DNA from: Candidatus Megaera polyxenophila
Lineage (GTDB): Bacteria > Pseudomonadota > Alphaproteobacteria > Rickettsiales > Rickettsiaceae
Assembly (NCBI GenBank): GCA_037101405.1
Contig: AP017966.1
Location: forward strand, 84,260 to 148,259
Direction: 5' to 3'
Length of the DNA: 64,000 nt
Positions within the stretch are counted from its first letter, which is position 1; the number at the start of each line of letters is the position of its first letter. A model generated the notes under the pieces. It was not told the DNA's origin, searched no databases, and saw nothing but the letters and a program-made list of their open reading frames with translations. Positions 42,652-51,041 of the stretch are shown here, one piece after another. The position numbers and the translations under genes were made by a program.

Positions 42652-42951
42652 ATGTCTAAAAAAGCGAAGCAATATAGTGCGACGGAAAAAACAAAAATTG
42701 TTATAGAAGCAATAAAAGCTGAAATGACAATAGCACAAATAAGCAGTAAGTACGGGGTTCATGCAACTCAAATACAAGCATGGAAAAAAAGAGGTATAGA
42801 AAATTTAGTTAGTGGTTTTCAAGTTAAGCCGGCAACAAAAGATCCAGACAATCAAGATTTGATAAAACAATTATATGAACAAATAGGACAGTTAAGCGTT
42901 GAGCGTGACTGGCTGAAAAAAAAATCTACATTGTTTGGACTTGGAAACTAG
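42652..42951 (+). CDS. IS3-family transposase OrfA
   Basis: The 99-aa helix-turn-helix part is identical to the other copies. The A-run before the stop is the likely frameshift site. Confidence 0.92.
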   Translation: MSKKAKQYSATEKTKIVIEAIKAEMTIAQISSKYGVHATQIQAWKKRGIENLVSGFQVKPATKDPDNQDLIKQLYEQIGQLSVERDWLKKKSTLFGLGN

Positions 42952-43777
42952 GAAAAGTATGATTGATAATAATTGTAGAAATCTAAGCATTGCTAGGCAA
43001 TGCGATCTACTTTTAATTAATAAATCTACTTATTATTACAAGGCAAAAGGAATAACTACAAGAGACTTAGAAATAATGAAAGTAATTGATGAAATCTACA
43101 CAGAGCATCCGTATTTCGGGGCCAGAAGAATGTCCAGGCATCTTGTACCGTTTGGAATTGTTATCGGTCGCAAAGCGGTAAGTCGTTATTACGGAATAAT
43201 GGCAATAGAAGCCATTTATCCTAAAATGAATTTAAGCAAGCGCAACCAAGCTCATAAGGTATATCCTTATCTTTTAAAAGGCGTTGAAATTACTAAGACA
43301 AATCAGGTATGGAGCACCGATATAACTTATATTAGAATGGCACAAGGATTTGTATATCTAGTAGCCATTATTGATTGGTTTAGCCGTTATATTCTGAGCT
43401 GGAAGGTTTCAATTAGCTTAGAAAGTGATTTTTGCATCGACGCACTAGAAGAAGCCCTAGAAAAGCACGGTCAACCTGAGGTTTTTAATACCGATCAAGG
43501 TTCTCAATTTACGTCAAAAAATTTCATCCACGAACTTGTTAAACGTGAAATCAAGATTAGCATGGACGGTAAAGGTAGGGCTTTAGATAATGTATTTATT
43601 GAAAGATTTTGGCGTTCATTAAAACAAGAAAAAATATATTTGATAATTTTAAATACTGTCAAGGAGGTAAAAAATGCTATAACAGATTACATAACTTTTT
43701 ATAATAGTAAAAGGATGCACCAATCCTTGGAATATTTAACTCCAGAACAGGTGTATTTAACAAAAATTATTGGCTAA
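42935..43777 (+). CDS. IS3-family transposase OrfB
   Basis: The 280-aa DDE catalytic part is identical to the other copies and overlaps OrfA by 17 nt. Confidence 0.92.
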   Translation: MDLETRKSMIDNNCRNLSIARQCDLLLINKSTYYYKAKGITTRDLEIMKVIDEIYTEHPYFGARRMSRHLVPFGIVIGRKAVSRYYGIMAIEAIYPKMNLSKRNQAHKVYPYLLKGVEITKTNQVWSTDITYIRMAQGFVYLVAIIDWFSRYILSWKVSISLESDFCIDALEEALEKHGQPEVFNTDQGSQFTSKNFIHELVKREIKISMDGKGRALDNVFIERFWRSLKQEKIYLIILNTVKEVKNAITDYITFYNSKRMHQSLEYLTPEQVYLTKIIG

Positions 43778-43991
43778 AATTATAACGCAAATTATATCTC
43801 ATAATTTCTGATTTTTAGTCTAGACAAATTGGGCCACCTTATAACATATATGTAGATAAATATAATAATAGAAGATTTCATTCTAGTATTGGTTATAAAA
43901 AACCTATGGATGTTTATCTCAATGCATTACAAAATGCAGCATGATAATAGGAAACAAAATCTACAAAAATTTGTCTTGATTTTTCAGTCCA

Positions 43992-44279
43992 CTATATTTT
44001 AAATCTATCCAATGGTTCTTCTAGTGGCTCTGAATTCTTTTTTTTAGGTTTGTTTTTTGCATTAGGTTGAATGCCGCCTGTGTGTCTTGGAGTTTTATAA
44101 GTTAAATTATGCTCACGTATATAAGAGTTAAAAGCTTTTATATGTATCCCAAGCTTTTTAGCTATATCTGATTTAAACTCCCCACTATTTAGAAGTTTCT
44201 GTATATCTTCAGGGTTATATTGCGATAAGATAGAAGAAGTTTTTGCATTTAAATATTTTGAACCTTTTTTAGCAGGCAT
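43992..44279 (-). CDS. Helix-turn-helix protein with IS-altered C-terminus
   Basis: The 95-aa basic protein has a helix-turn-helix (GEFKSDIAKKLGIHIKAFNS) and a lysine-rich tail. The last codons and stop (ATA TAG) come from the end of the 1323-bp element. Excising the element and one ttt repeat gives an in-frame tail of 19 more residues (from RLFQENKEKR to KDSYY) and a stop directly before the ATG of 39798-40070. It resembles that gene in its helix-turn-helix part. Confidence 0.75.
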   Translation of the reverse strand: MPAKKGSKYLNAKTSSILSQYNPEDIQKLLNSGEFKSDIAKKLGIHIKAFNSYIREHNLTYKTPRHTGGIQPNAKNKPKKKNSEPLEEPLDRFKI

Positions 44280-44316
44280 ATCTACAAATAAATTTGTATT
44301 TAGTTTTTATTTAATT

Positions 44317-44925
44317 CTACAACTGATCGGTTTTAAATTCGCTGTAACCCTCATAGTAATAGCTGATATCAACACCTTTCATAAATAAGATACGATCATG
44401 GATTTGATCAGTCAATGCCTGTCTTAGCAAATTTTTTATTTCAACGTCATTGACAACGCTACGTTCCATAGCTGAAAGATATTCTTTCTTATCTACCAAA
44501 TTCCAATCAATTACTTGGGTTATTTCTGTTTTTAGGATCAGATCTAGCCAGATACGCATAGCACGTCCATTACCTTCTCTAAATGGATGAGCAATATTCA
44601 TTTCAACGTATTTTTCTATAATTTTATCAAAATTGTTTTGCGGCATACCATCAATATGTTCCAACGATTGTTTAAGGTACATAAGAGGAGCAAAACGGAA
44701 ATTACCCTTTGCAATATTTAAAGTACGAACTTGACCGGCAAAGTGATAAATATCATCAAACAAATAAGCATGTATAAAAGCAAGCCCTGTAAAAGTACCG
44801 ACTTCTACCTTATTGATATCTCCACTATCAAAAAGTTGCTTTGCTTTTTGTTTACTGATTTTTTCTTCTGCTTTAGCTAGGTCAATCTGATTATCAATAT
44901 TTAGCTTATTTTCTAATATTGTCAT
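44317..44925 (-). CDS. Class III Fic protein (AMP-transferase)
   Basis: The 202-aa Fic-fold enzyme has the active-site motif HPFREGNGR (residues 113-121) with all usual residues. The C-terminal SYYYEG (residues 188-193) fits the inhibitory (S/T)xxxE(G/N) motif of class III Fic proteins, as in Neisseria meningitidis Fic, which it resembles along its length. It should therefore be self-inhibited through its C-terminal helix. Fic enzymes AMPylate targets such as gyrase. It overlaps a 43-aa ORF by 4 nt. Confidence 0.93.
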   Translation of the reverse strand: MTILENKLNIDNQIDLAKAEEKISKQKAKQLFDSGDINKVEVGTFTGLAFIHAYLFDDIYHFAGQVRTLNIAKGNFRFAPLMYLKQSLEHIDGMPQNNFDKIIEKYVEMNIAHPFREGNGRAMRIWLDLILKTEITQVIDWNLVDKKEYLSAMERSVVNDVEIKNLLRQALTDQIHDRILFMKGVDISYYYEGYSEFKTDQL

Positions 44926-45053
44926 TCTTGTTTTTCTCCCTTACCTTCGATCCGTTCTAAAGCGTCAACCCATTCTTCCATACCAAACTCTAACCATTCT
45001 ATATCTTCTTCGGTTAATACAGGTGCACAAGAAAATGGTTTTTTAGTATTCAC
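44922..45053 (-). CDS. 43-aa protein coupled to fic
   Basis: From GTG at 45053, a short acidic protein contains TEEDIEWLEFGMEEWVDALE. Its stop overlaps the fic start codon (ATGA), and small coupled ORFs before fic genes are often antitoxin-like. Because this Fic already carries its own inhibitory helix, the role is unclear. Confidence 0.5.
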   Translation of the reverse strand: MNTKKPFSCAPVLTEEDIEWLEFGMEEWVDALERIEGKGEKQE

Positions 45054-45373
45054 TTTCCTACCCACCTATAAAACATTTTGCTTTCATTAGCTATACGCTC
45101 CTTTTTATTCTTATAAAAGCTTTTAGCAATTCCTTTAATTGAACTTAGTAAGTAACCTTTGGAATAGCGATGCTTACCATCTTTCCCCATAGTCCAGGGA
45201 TTGCTTACTTCTCTGTGATGAGTAGTTATATGCTCCTCTAAATCACTACTGCCTATCTTTTGTTTTTCTTTCTTACGAAATGCTTTATGCCATATTTTTT
45301 TATCTTTCTTTTCAGATTGACAACAGGCATGCGATAAAAAATACTTATTCTTGATACTGCGACTCATAATCAA
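45050..45373 (-). CDS. Unknown basic protein between HicB and Fic
   Basis: This 107-aa protein is very rich in lysine and arginine, with CCQSEKKDKKIWHKAFRKKE and WTMGKDGKHRYSKGYLLSSI. No family is recognised. It overlaps hicB by 4 nt and the 43-aa ORF by 4 nt, so five genes from HicA to Fic form one tightly packed operon. Confidence 0.65.
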   Translation of the reverse strand: MIMSRSIKNKYFLSHACCQSEKKDKKIWHKAFRKKEKQKIGSSDLEEHITTHHREVSNPWTMGKDGKHRYSKGYLLSSIKGIAKSFYKNKKERIANESKMFYRWVGK

Positions 45374-45714
45374 CTTCCTTTAATAAAAACATCTAAAGCT
45401 TTTCTAACTACCCCATTCAAAGTATCTCCATGCTGCAAAGCATATAAACTTACTTCTTTATGTAGTTCAGGATTAACTCTAACATTAAAACTACCCTTAA
45501 ATGGTTTGTCAGGAGCCTTTTCAAGGTTATTACAATCTTCTAAATAACTATCTACTGCTTCATGAAAAGCTTTTATCAAAGACTTAGCTTCTGATGCCTC
45601 ATAGTTTACTAAATCTCTTATAAATTCTATTTTTCCAAAAAATAACTCTTCCTGTGGATCAAAATGCACTGATCCATAATAATTTTTGTAGAAAATTAAG
45701 TCACTTCTGGTCAT
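45370..45714 (-). CDS. hicB: HicB-family antitoxin
   Basis: The 114-aa protein has the HicB RNase H-like part (YYGSVHFDPQEELFFGKIEF, then ASEAKSLIKAFHEAVDSYLE) and a C-terminal ribbon-helix-helix (GSFNVRVNPELHKEVSLYAL). It neutralises the adjacent HicA and represses the operon. It overlaps hicA by 4 nt. Confidence 0.9.
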   Translation of the reverse strand: MTRSDLIFYKNYYGSVHFDPQEELFFGKIEFIRDLVNYEASEAKSLIKAFHEAVDSYLEDCNNLEKAPDKPFKGSFNVRVNPELHKEVSLYALQHGDTLNGVVRKALDVFIKGS

Positions 45715-45968
45715 ATCAAATTCTCTTCTTCTAATTTTTTAATTATTTGTTCAATTAAATAAGACTTTATGATTGGAGTAGGATGAGGTTTATGTAAGTT
45801 AATTATCAATCCAGTTCTTAGATGATAAAATTTTCTTCTAGAACCACCAGTTTTGCCTTTTAAAGTTTCTTCAAAATTTAATGCACCAAGTAATCTAGTT
45901 AATTCATCCCACGTAAAATCTTTTGGCTTAGATTTTAATTTCTTTATAAGCTTATCTTTTGAACCCAT
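45711..45968 (-). CDS. hicA: HicA-family mRNA interferase toxin
   Basis: The 85-aa dsRBD-like toxin has a GGSRRKFYH segment and the catalytic histidine region (INLHKPHPTPIIKSYLIEQI). The gene order toxin then antitoxin matches hicAB. Both genes look intact, so this is a likely addiction module of the element. Confidence 0.9.
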   Translation of the reverse strand: MGSKDKLIKKLKSKPKDFTWDELTRLLGALNFEETLKGKTGGSRRKFYHLRTGLIINLHKPHPTPIIKSYLIEQIIKKLEEENLI

Positions 45969-46105
45969 TTATAACTTTTTTATAATCTTATTTAAGAATA
46001 ACAAATTAACAAAATTAATGCAACTAAAAACAGTTGCTAACAAAAGTATGTACAAAGTTAACTCTTCTATGGGATTTAAATCAGGTTTTTAGTTTTTAGA
46101 CAATT

Positions 46106-47707
46106 TTAAATTACCACAACTTCACGAGAAGGAAACTGATAAACCTTGGCAGAATCCTTTAATTCTACATCAAGAATAAGATTCATTCTTTTAGTAGTAA
46201 ACCCTTGTAATCTCTTAAGAAAGCTGCTTACTCCAGTACTCAATAACAGATTAGCCTTTGTCCTTGTTACTCCTACGTATATCAAATTCAACTCCTCTAC
46301 ATCATAAACCAATATTTCCTCTAACGGCACTTCATTGTTAAAAATAATGAAATCGTCCTCAAGTACTACGTTATCCCATTCCCTACCTTTTGACTTGTGA
46401 ATAGTTGATAATGTTACCTCTGCCATGCTCTCCTCAACATAGTAAGCATCCTCTATCTGATTAATAATTTTTTTAAAAGAACCTTTATGCTCCTTAATTA
46501 ACTTTGCAAGGAAAGTAATATCGGGGTCTTGGTACTTATGATTAAAATGTAACATTGCCTCCCATGACTTAAAGTGCTTTAACTTGCTATGACTGACCTT
46601 GTCTTTATTACAGGTAAAAAGTGCATAACCGCTTTTAGCTAGATTTAATATTTCACTTACGCCTCCAACCACATGAAGCTTCTGTTTCTGAAAAGCTAAT
46701 ATTTTCTCTATAATCCGTGCATTGGTACGACATAAGACAGTAAACGGAGCTGTTAATTTGTTTACTACAAGCTTACTCTCTATGCTTGCACTGCCGCATA
46801 AAAGCTGCGCTTCATTCTTTGCAGAAATAATTATGTTTGCAAGCCTGCTTATTTCATTACCAAAACGGAATGACCTGCTTAAATAACAGACTTCACCACC
46901 CAATTTAGCAAAACTGTTAATTGACCCTCGCCATGAATATATCTGCTGGTGTTCATCACCGACATAAATTTTCTGACATTTCTGCTTAAGTAAGATATCC
47001 AGTAACACAGGGTTGGCATCCTGACACTCATCAAATAGGATAAAATCGTAAACACCACTTAAATCAGGATTTGATAGCTGGTACATCTTCAGGTAAAAAT
47101 CATGCTCTATAGGCAAATTTGATCCTCTCTCCGTACACGCTTGCCAATATTCCGCTGCCCTTTCAATGACGTAATCTTTTATAGACTCTGTTTCTTCCAA
47201 GCTCTCACCTGCCACATCATCCAATACACCGCTATATTTAAACTTCCTGTCTATTTCCTTCTTATCGCTATTAACAAAAACACGTAATAGTTTCAATACC
47301 AGAAAAGCTATGTCGTTCTCTTCATAGCTGTATATTCGTTTTATATCCACATACCTTGTAATATCAAAAATACTCAAAGTATGAACCCGATCTTTTATTC
47401 GATAAGCAGTTGCCCTGTAGGCAATACTATGAGCCGTCTTGCAATCAACATGTGAGGGGAATTTCTTAACGGCATCAGCGGCAATAGCTTTATTATAAGC
47501 AAGGTATAAACCTTTACCAGACAACTCCCTAGATATTACTACTAAAGTGGAAGTCTTACCGCTACCGGCAAATGCCTTTATCTTTACGTCCTTACCAACA
47601 CGTGCCGCTTCTACACATTGCTTCTGCTCTATAGTTAACTGGTAACCGGTACTGCTTGCTTCGATTAATTGAGAGTTAATAGTATCCATCCTATTAGGCA
47701 TTCCCAC
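46106..47707 (-). CDS. UvrD/Rep-like superfamily 1 helicase
   Basis: The 533-aa helicase has motif I KAFAGSGKTSTL (about residues 44-55), motif II LFDECQDANPVL, motif III YVGDEHQQIYSWRG, motif V TLSTIHKSKGREWDNVVL and motif VI NLIYVGVTRTK. It is shorter than UvrD because the 1B/2B insertions are reduced. It overlaps the upstream gene by 14 nt. It likely unwinds DNA during replication or recombination of the element. Confidence 0.93.
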   Translation of the reverse strand: MGMPNRMDTINSQLIEASSTGYQLTIEQKQCVEAARVGKDVKIKAFAGSGKTSTLVVISRELSGKGLYLAYNKAIAADAVKKFPSHVDCKTAHSIAYRATAYRIKDRVHTLSIFDITRYVDIKRIYSYEENDIAFLVLKLLRVFVNSDKKEIDRKFKYSGVLDDVAGESLEETESIKDYVIERAAEYWQACTERGSNLPIEHDFYLKMYQLSNPDLSGVYDFILFDECQDANPVLLDILLKQKCQKIYVGDEHQQIYSWRGSINSFAKLGGEVCYLSRSFRFGNEISRLANIIISAKNEAQLLCGSASIESKLVVNKLTAPFTVLCRTNARIIEKILAFQKQKLHVVGGVSEILNLAKSGYALFTCNKDKVSHSKLKHFKSWEAMLHFNHKYQDPDITFLAKLIKEHKGSFKKIINQIEDAYYVEESMAEVTLSTIHKSKGREWDNVVLEDDFIIFNNEVPLEEILVYDVEELNLIYVGVTRTKANLLLSTGVSSFLKRLQGFTTKRMNLILDVELKDSAKVYQFPSREVVVI

Positions 47708-48281
47708 TTTTATTAATTGTTTCTGGTTTTATATTATTTTCATTAAAAAACTTTATATTCTCTCTTGCTTCCTTTATTTTAGCAGCAAATTCCAACGCTT
47801 CCTCTCTACTCCTTTGCTGGTAAACTGCTTTATCATCCCCAGAACTGTTATTTTCTATGTTCATTTTAGCTATTGCTAAACCAGTAAGTTGTTGAACTTC
47901 AGGAACGCTAATCTTGCCTTCTTCCAGAGCGGTTAAAGTACTATTTATTATTTCTGTAGCTGTTCTATTACCAAATGATATTTTTATAATATTAGTACCC
48001 TTACTATCAGTAGACCATCCACCTTGAGTTTTTAGGTAGAATATTGTAGCCGTTACATCACCTTGATCTATTAGTTTCATCAGCTTACTGGCAACTATAC
48101 CTATTGCCTTTGCTTTCCCTTTTTTATAGGCTCGGAGTACTCTTCTATCTCTCTTTTTTAATTCGTAAAATGTATCCTCTGAAAAACCAAAATAATTGGC
48201 TATCTGCTCTATGGATAAATAAGCTGACAATGCTTCTACTTGAGCTATTTGGGCCTCATCCAGTGTTATTTTTTTACTCAT
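47694..48281 (-). CDS. Terminase-small-subunit-like DNA-binding protein
   Basis: The 195-aa protein has an N-terminal helix-turn-helix (LSIEQIANYFGFSEDTFYEL) and RAYKKGKAKAIGIVASKLMK followed by ATIFYLKTQGGWSTD, a pattern common in phage small terminase and related proteins. No large terminase or capsid gene is in the window, so packaging is not supported; it may be a phage-derived regulator. It overlaps the helicase gene. Confidence 0.6.
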   Translation of the reverse strand: MSKKITLDEAQIAQVEALSAYLSIEQIANYFGFSEDTFYELKKRDRRVLRAYKKGKAKAIGIVASKLMKLIDQGDVTATIFYLKTQGGWSTDSKGTNIIKISFGNRTATEIINSTLTALEEGKISVPEVQQLTGLAIAKMNIENNSSGDDKAVYQQRSREEALEFAAKIKEARENIKFFNENNIKPETINKSGNA

Positions 48282-48286
48282 AATAT

Positions 48287-48541
48287 TTATGCTGTTGATT
48301 CTTTTAAAAACTTATTATACCGCTTTTCAAGGCGTTTCCTTAATTTAACGGCTTCAGTAAATTCGGATAATAACTTATCTAGCTTTTCGTCAGACTCCTG
48401 GCCTTTTAACTTGTCTATTTCTTCCAATATAGCAAGTTCTCTATCAAAAGTTTCAGCGAGCATGCCACGGTTTACATATCTGAGCATTAATGCCTTATTT
48501 TCTTCGCCTTTACCGGTAATTTCAATTGTATCTTGATCCAT
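48287..48541 (-). CDS. Unknown coiled-coil small protein
   Basis: The 84-aa acidic helical protein has a heptad-like region (LAILEEIDKLKGQESDEKLD, then EFTEAVKLRKRLEKRYNKFL). The family was not recognised. It lies 5 nt before the terminase-like gene in the same direction. Confidence 0.6.
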   Translation of the reverse strand: MDQDTIEITGKGEENKALMLRYVNRGMLAETFDRELAILEEIDKLKGQESDEKLDKLLSEFTEAVKLRKRLEKRYNKFLKESTA

Positions 48542-48559
48542 ATATATGACCTATATTAC

Positions 48560-48763
48560 TTAATTATGATTAACAACTTCTTTTACAGCTGGAAGCAAAG
48601 CTTTAAAATATAACTCATACGCCCAAGACTCTCCATGCTTCATTGCTTTTTGAACGAACTTATATGCCTTCAAGCGATCTTTTAGTACAGCTTCACTTAA
48701 GCTCTTATCGGTGGTTTTAGGTCTTCCTTTCACATTACCGGACTTACCTTTTACAAATTGCAT
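48560..48763 (-). CDS. DUF5681-like small protein
   Basis: The 67-aa protein begins FVKGKSGNVKGRPKTTDKSL, the KGxSGNPxGRP signature of phage-type DUF5681 proteins, which often precede terminase genes. It is the first gene of this block and lies next to the repeat-rich region at 48.9-49.1 kb. A GGAGG box precedes the ATG. Confidence 0.7.
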   Translation of the reverse strand: MQFVKGKSGNVKGRPKTTDKSLSEAVLKDRLKAYKFVQKAMKHGESWAYELYFKALLPAVKEVVNHN

Positions 48764-48953
48764 AACAAACCTCCTAAAAATTAATTAAATTATACCATTT
48801 TTTACCTGTAAATACAAATATTTATGCCTAAAAAACCGCTAGAATATAAGCTTTTTAGCAGGTTTTTATACAAAAATATTCAGAGGAAAATTAACTAACA
48901 TTGAGGAATTTTGTTTTTTTATTTTAGCTAATTCCAGCCGAGCGATATGTAAA

Positions 48954-49112
48954 TTTGGAAACTAAATTTGGAAACTTCGCCAACACTTTAAGATATATGA
49001 CTTGCAAGCTGATATTTTTATTTTCCTAAAAAACATTGGAAACTAATTTGGAAACTTCTAAATACCAGCAGAGAAGTAGGATAGAGATAAGTAAGTTTCC
49101 AAGTTTCCAATT
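48954..49112. repeat. Iteron-like array, left part
   Basis: Six near-identical copies of (T/A)TTGGAAACT or its complement are seen at about 48954, 48967, 49035, 49047, 49094 and 49102; four are direct and two inverted. The array continues at 50913-51027, on the far side of the IS1595 element, next to the primase-helicase gene. The pattern suits a replication origin or a clustered operator. Confidence 0.8.
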
Positions 49113-49223
49113 TTTAGAAGAATTATATATATAGGGAGAGAGAAGCATATACTTTTTCGCAATCATCCCTTGACATTCAATAGATAATAGTTTATACTTA
49201 GGTTTATAATAAGGTAAAGAATT

Positions 49224-50138
49224 ATGAACTTTTTTGAATTTAACAAACAGTTTCCTACTGAACTTGATTGTATAAAGTACTTTATCACAATTAGGTATAA
49301 TAATAAACCCGTTTGCAGACATTGCGGGAGCGACAGATTAACACACAGAAGAGATACACCTAAAAATTTTCAATGTATCTTCTGTAATAAAGGTTTCTCA
49401 ATCTTCAAAGGGACAATATTTGAGAAGTCTGACACTGATTTACGTAAATGGTTTTATGCTATTCACTTGTTTTTAAATAGTAAAAAAGGTATATCAGGCT
49501 ACCAACTAAAAAGAGAAATAGGCGTTACTTATAAAACGGCTTGGCGTATGCTTAAGCAAATCAGGCTTGCTATGGGTAATATTGAAAACCAGCAATTTTT
49601 TGGTACTTTAATTGAAGTGGATGAGACCTATGTAGGCGGTAGACCTAGGAAGAAAAACAATAGAGATGATGATAACGATAACTTACCACCAGTAAATAAA
49701 AGGGGGCGTGGTACTAAAAAGAACGTTGTTGTTGGTTGTATTGATAAGATAAATAAGTCTGTATTTGCTAAAGTTATGATTAAAAACAACGATGGCAAGA
49801 AATTAACAGGTAAGCAGCTATTAGATGTATTGAATCAAGTTATAACCCAAGATAGCGTCATTATTAGCGATGAGTTCAAAGGATATAATATCCTCGGTAA
49901 GAAAACAAGCCATATCCATTTAAGAGTAGACCATACGAAAGAATATGTAGCCAGCGGTAACATTCACACCAACAATATGGAGAACTTTTGGGGAACTCTA
50001 AAGCGTGGAATACTCGGCATATATCACCACGTATCAGCTAAGCATCTTCAAAAGTATGTTGATGAGTTTGCTTTTAGATATAATACTAGAGAAAATGGTT
50101 GTGTATTTAATTTGATTTTACAACAGGCGGTTTTCTAA
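49224..50138 (+). CDS. IS1595-family (ISXO2-like) transposase
   Basis: The 304-aa protein has an N-terminal zinc ribbon (CRHCGSDRLTHR, then CIFCNKGFS) and the DDE core: D in LIEVDETYVGGRPRKK, D in VIISDEFKGY and the late NNMENFWGTLKRGI block. It is identical to 59804-60718. Its 3' end overlaps the passenger gene by 32 nt. Confidence 0.95.
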   Translation: MNFFEFNKQFPTELDCIKYFITIRYNNKPVCRHCGSDRLTHRRDTPKNFQCIFCNKGFSIFKGTIFEKSDTDLRKWFYAIHLFLNSKKGISGYQLKREIGVTYKTAWRMLKQIRLAMGNIENQQFFGTLIEVDETYVGGRPRKKNNRDDDNDNLPPVNKRGRGTKKNVVVGCIDKINKSVFAKVMIKNNDGKKLTGKQLLDVLNQVITQDSVIISDEFKGYNILGKKTSHIHLRVDHTKEYVASGNIHTNNMENFWGTLKRGILGIYHHVSAKHLQKYVDEFAFRYNTRENGCVFNLILQQAVF

Positions 50139-50748
50139 CGAATTGAATAGAGAGACTTCCATTTTCTAAACGATTTAAAATACCTTCTATATGTACTTTA
50201 TGATAAACTTCATATTTTTCATTATTTAAAATACCGTATTTTAAAGCAATAGTTGCTGTAATTTTTAAAGATTTAGCTATGTTTATATCTTTTACTTTAA
50301 TTATCCCTGTCGCTGCATTAGAAAGGTAATAAGGTGGAAGTAAAACTGATGATTTATTTATTACATCTATTTCATCTTTTTGATGTGTCTGACCATTAAC
50401 AATTATAACTGTCTTTTCTTGGTCTAAAAAACAACTAATCACCTGAGTAGAACAGTTATAAACTGACATAGCAATTCGAATGTTGTGTATATTATTATCT
50501 GGAAATTCTAATCTAGGTTCTGGAATTATCAATAATTTATCCTTAATACTATAATTTTGCTTACATTTATGTACTAAATAAACGAGAGGTAGAGATAAAA
50601 ATATAGCACCTAAAAACTGTTGCGTTAACATATAGTACCCCAAACTACTGCAAATAAAAGCAAAAGAAGGTAATGCTTTACTGTCCAGCCAATCTTTGAT
50701 ATAATCACTGACAATAGTATTAGAAACTTGTTTAAAAAATTCCAACAT
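50107..50748 (-). CDS. Membrane protein carried by the IS1595 element
   Basis: The 213-aa protein has one or two N-terminal membrane helices (about residues 26-62) and a beta-rich soluble domain (SVYNCSTQVISCFLDQEKTV, LPPYYLSNAATGIIKVKDIN). No family is recognised. It is convergent with the transposase and inside the element ends in both copies, so it is a true passenger. The AATTATTAT region next to the right end holds its promoter. Confidence 0.8.
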   Translation of the reverse strand: MLEFFKQVSNTIVSDYIKDWLDSKALPSFAFICSSLGYYMLTQQFLGAIFLSLPLVYLVHKCKQNYSIKDKLLIIPEPRLEFPDNNIHNIRIAMSVYNCSTQVISCFLDQEKTVIIVNGQTHQKDEIDVINKSSVLLPPYYLSNAATGIIKVKDINIAKSLKITATIALKYGILNNEKYEVYHKVHIEGILNRLENGSLSIQFVRKPPVVKSN

Positions 50749-50912
50749 AATAAATTATTATAAAACTGACCAAATATATCAGTAATATACAATCTATTAT
50801 TGAATGTCAAGGGATGATTGCGTACTTTTTTAGTATTTAAAAATTATATTTATATATATTTTCTGCATAAATAAAACATACAATGTCATATATAGGTATA
50901 TATGTACAAAAA

Positions 50913-51027
50913 ATTGGAAACTTGGAAACTAAAACCTTGAAAGCCATATAATGTAATGGATTCTCTGGTTTCCAATTCTCGTTTCCAATGCTAAAAGGTT
51001 TGGAAACTTTAAAAAAATTTGGAAACT
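50913..51027. repeat. Iteron-like array, right part
   Basis: Six more copies of the TTGGAAACT decamer are at 50913, 50921, 50967 and 50980 (inverted), 50999 and 51018. The last is 15 nt from the stop codon of the primase-helicase gene. Together with 48954-49112 they make twelve copies. Confidence 0.8.
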
Positions 51028-51041
51028 TGACAATTTTTCAA

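Larger units (their letters stand above)
42576..43841 (+). mobile_element. IS3-family insertion sequence, 1266 bp, copy 4, nested
   Basis: It is in the opposite orientation to copy 3 and inserted in the same target element, with taa duplications at 42573-42575 and 43842-43844. The ends and length match the other copies. Confidence 0.95.
40136..43996 (+). mobile_element. IS3-family insertion sequence, 1323 bp, copy 2, split by two nested IS
   Basis: It has the same ends as the copy at 866-2188, flanked by ttt direct repeats (40133-40135, 43997-43999). Its body is interrupted by 41167-42432 and 42576-43841; subtracting both and their 3-bp duplications leaves exactly 1323 bp. The transposase is therefore inactive. 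Confidence 0.93.
49158..50822 (+). mobile_element. IS1595-family element with membrane-protein passenger, copy 1
   Basis: The 1665-bp element has perfect 25-bp inverted ends (49158-49182, 50798-50822). The target duplication tacttttt (8 bp, 49150-49157 and 50823-50830) is the size expected for IS1595. It sits in the middle of the iteron-like array. An identical copy is at 59738-61402. Confidence 0.96.

Noticed and set aside
47694..48763. A prophage packaging region
   Set aside because: Only terminase-small-subunit-like and DUF5681-like genes are seen; there is no large terminase, portal, capsid or tail gene in the window.
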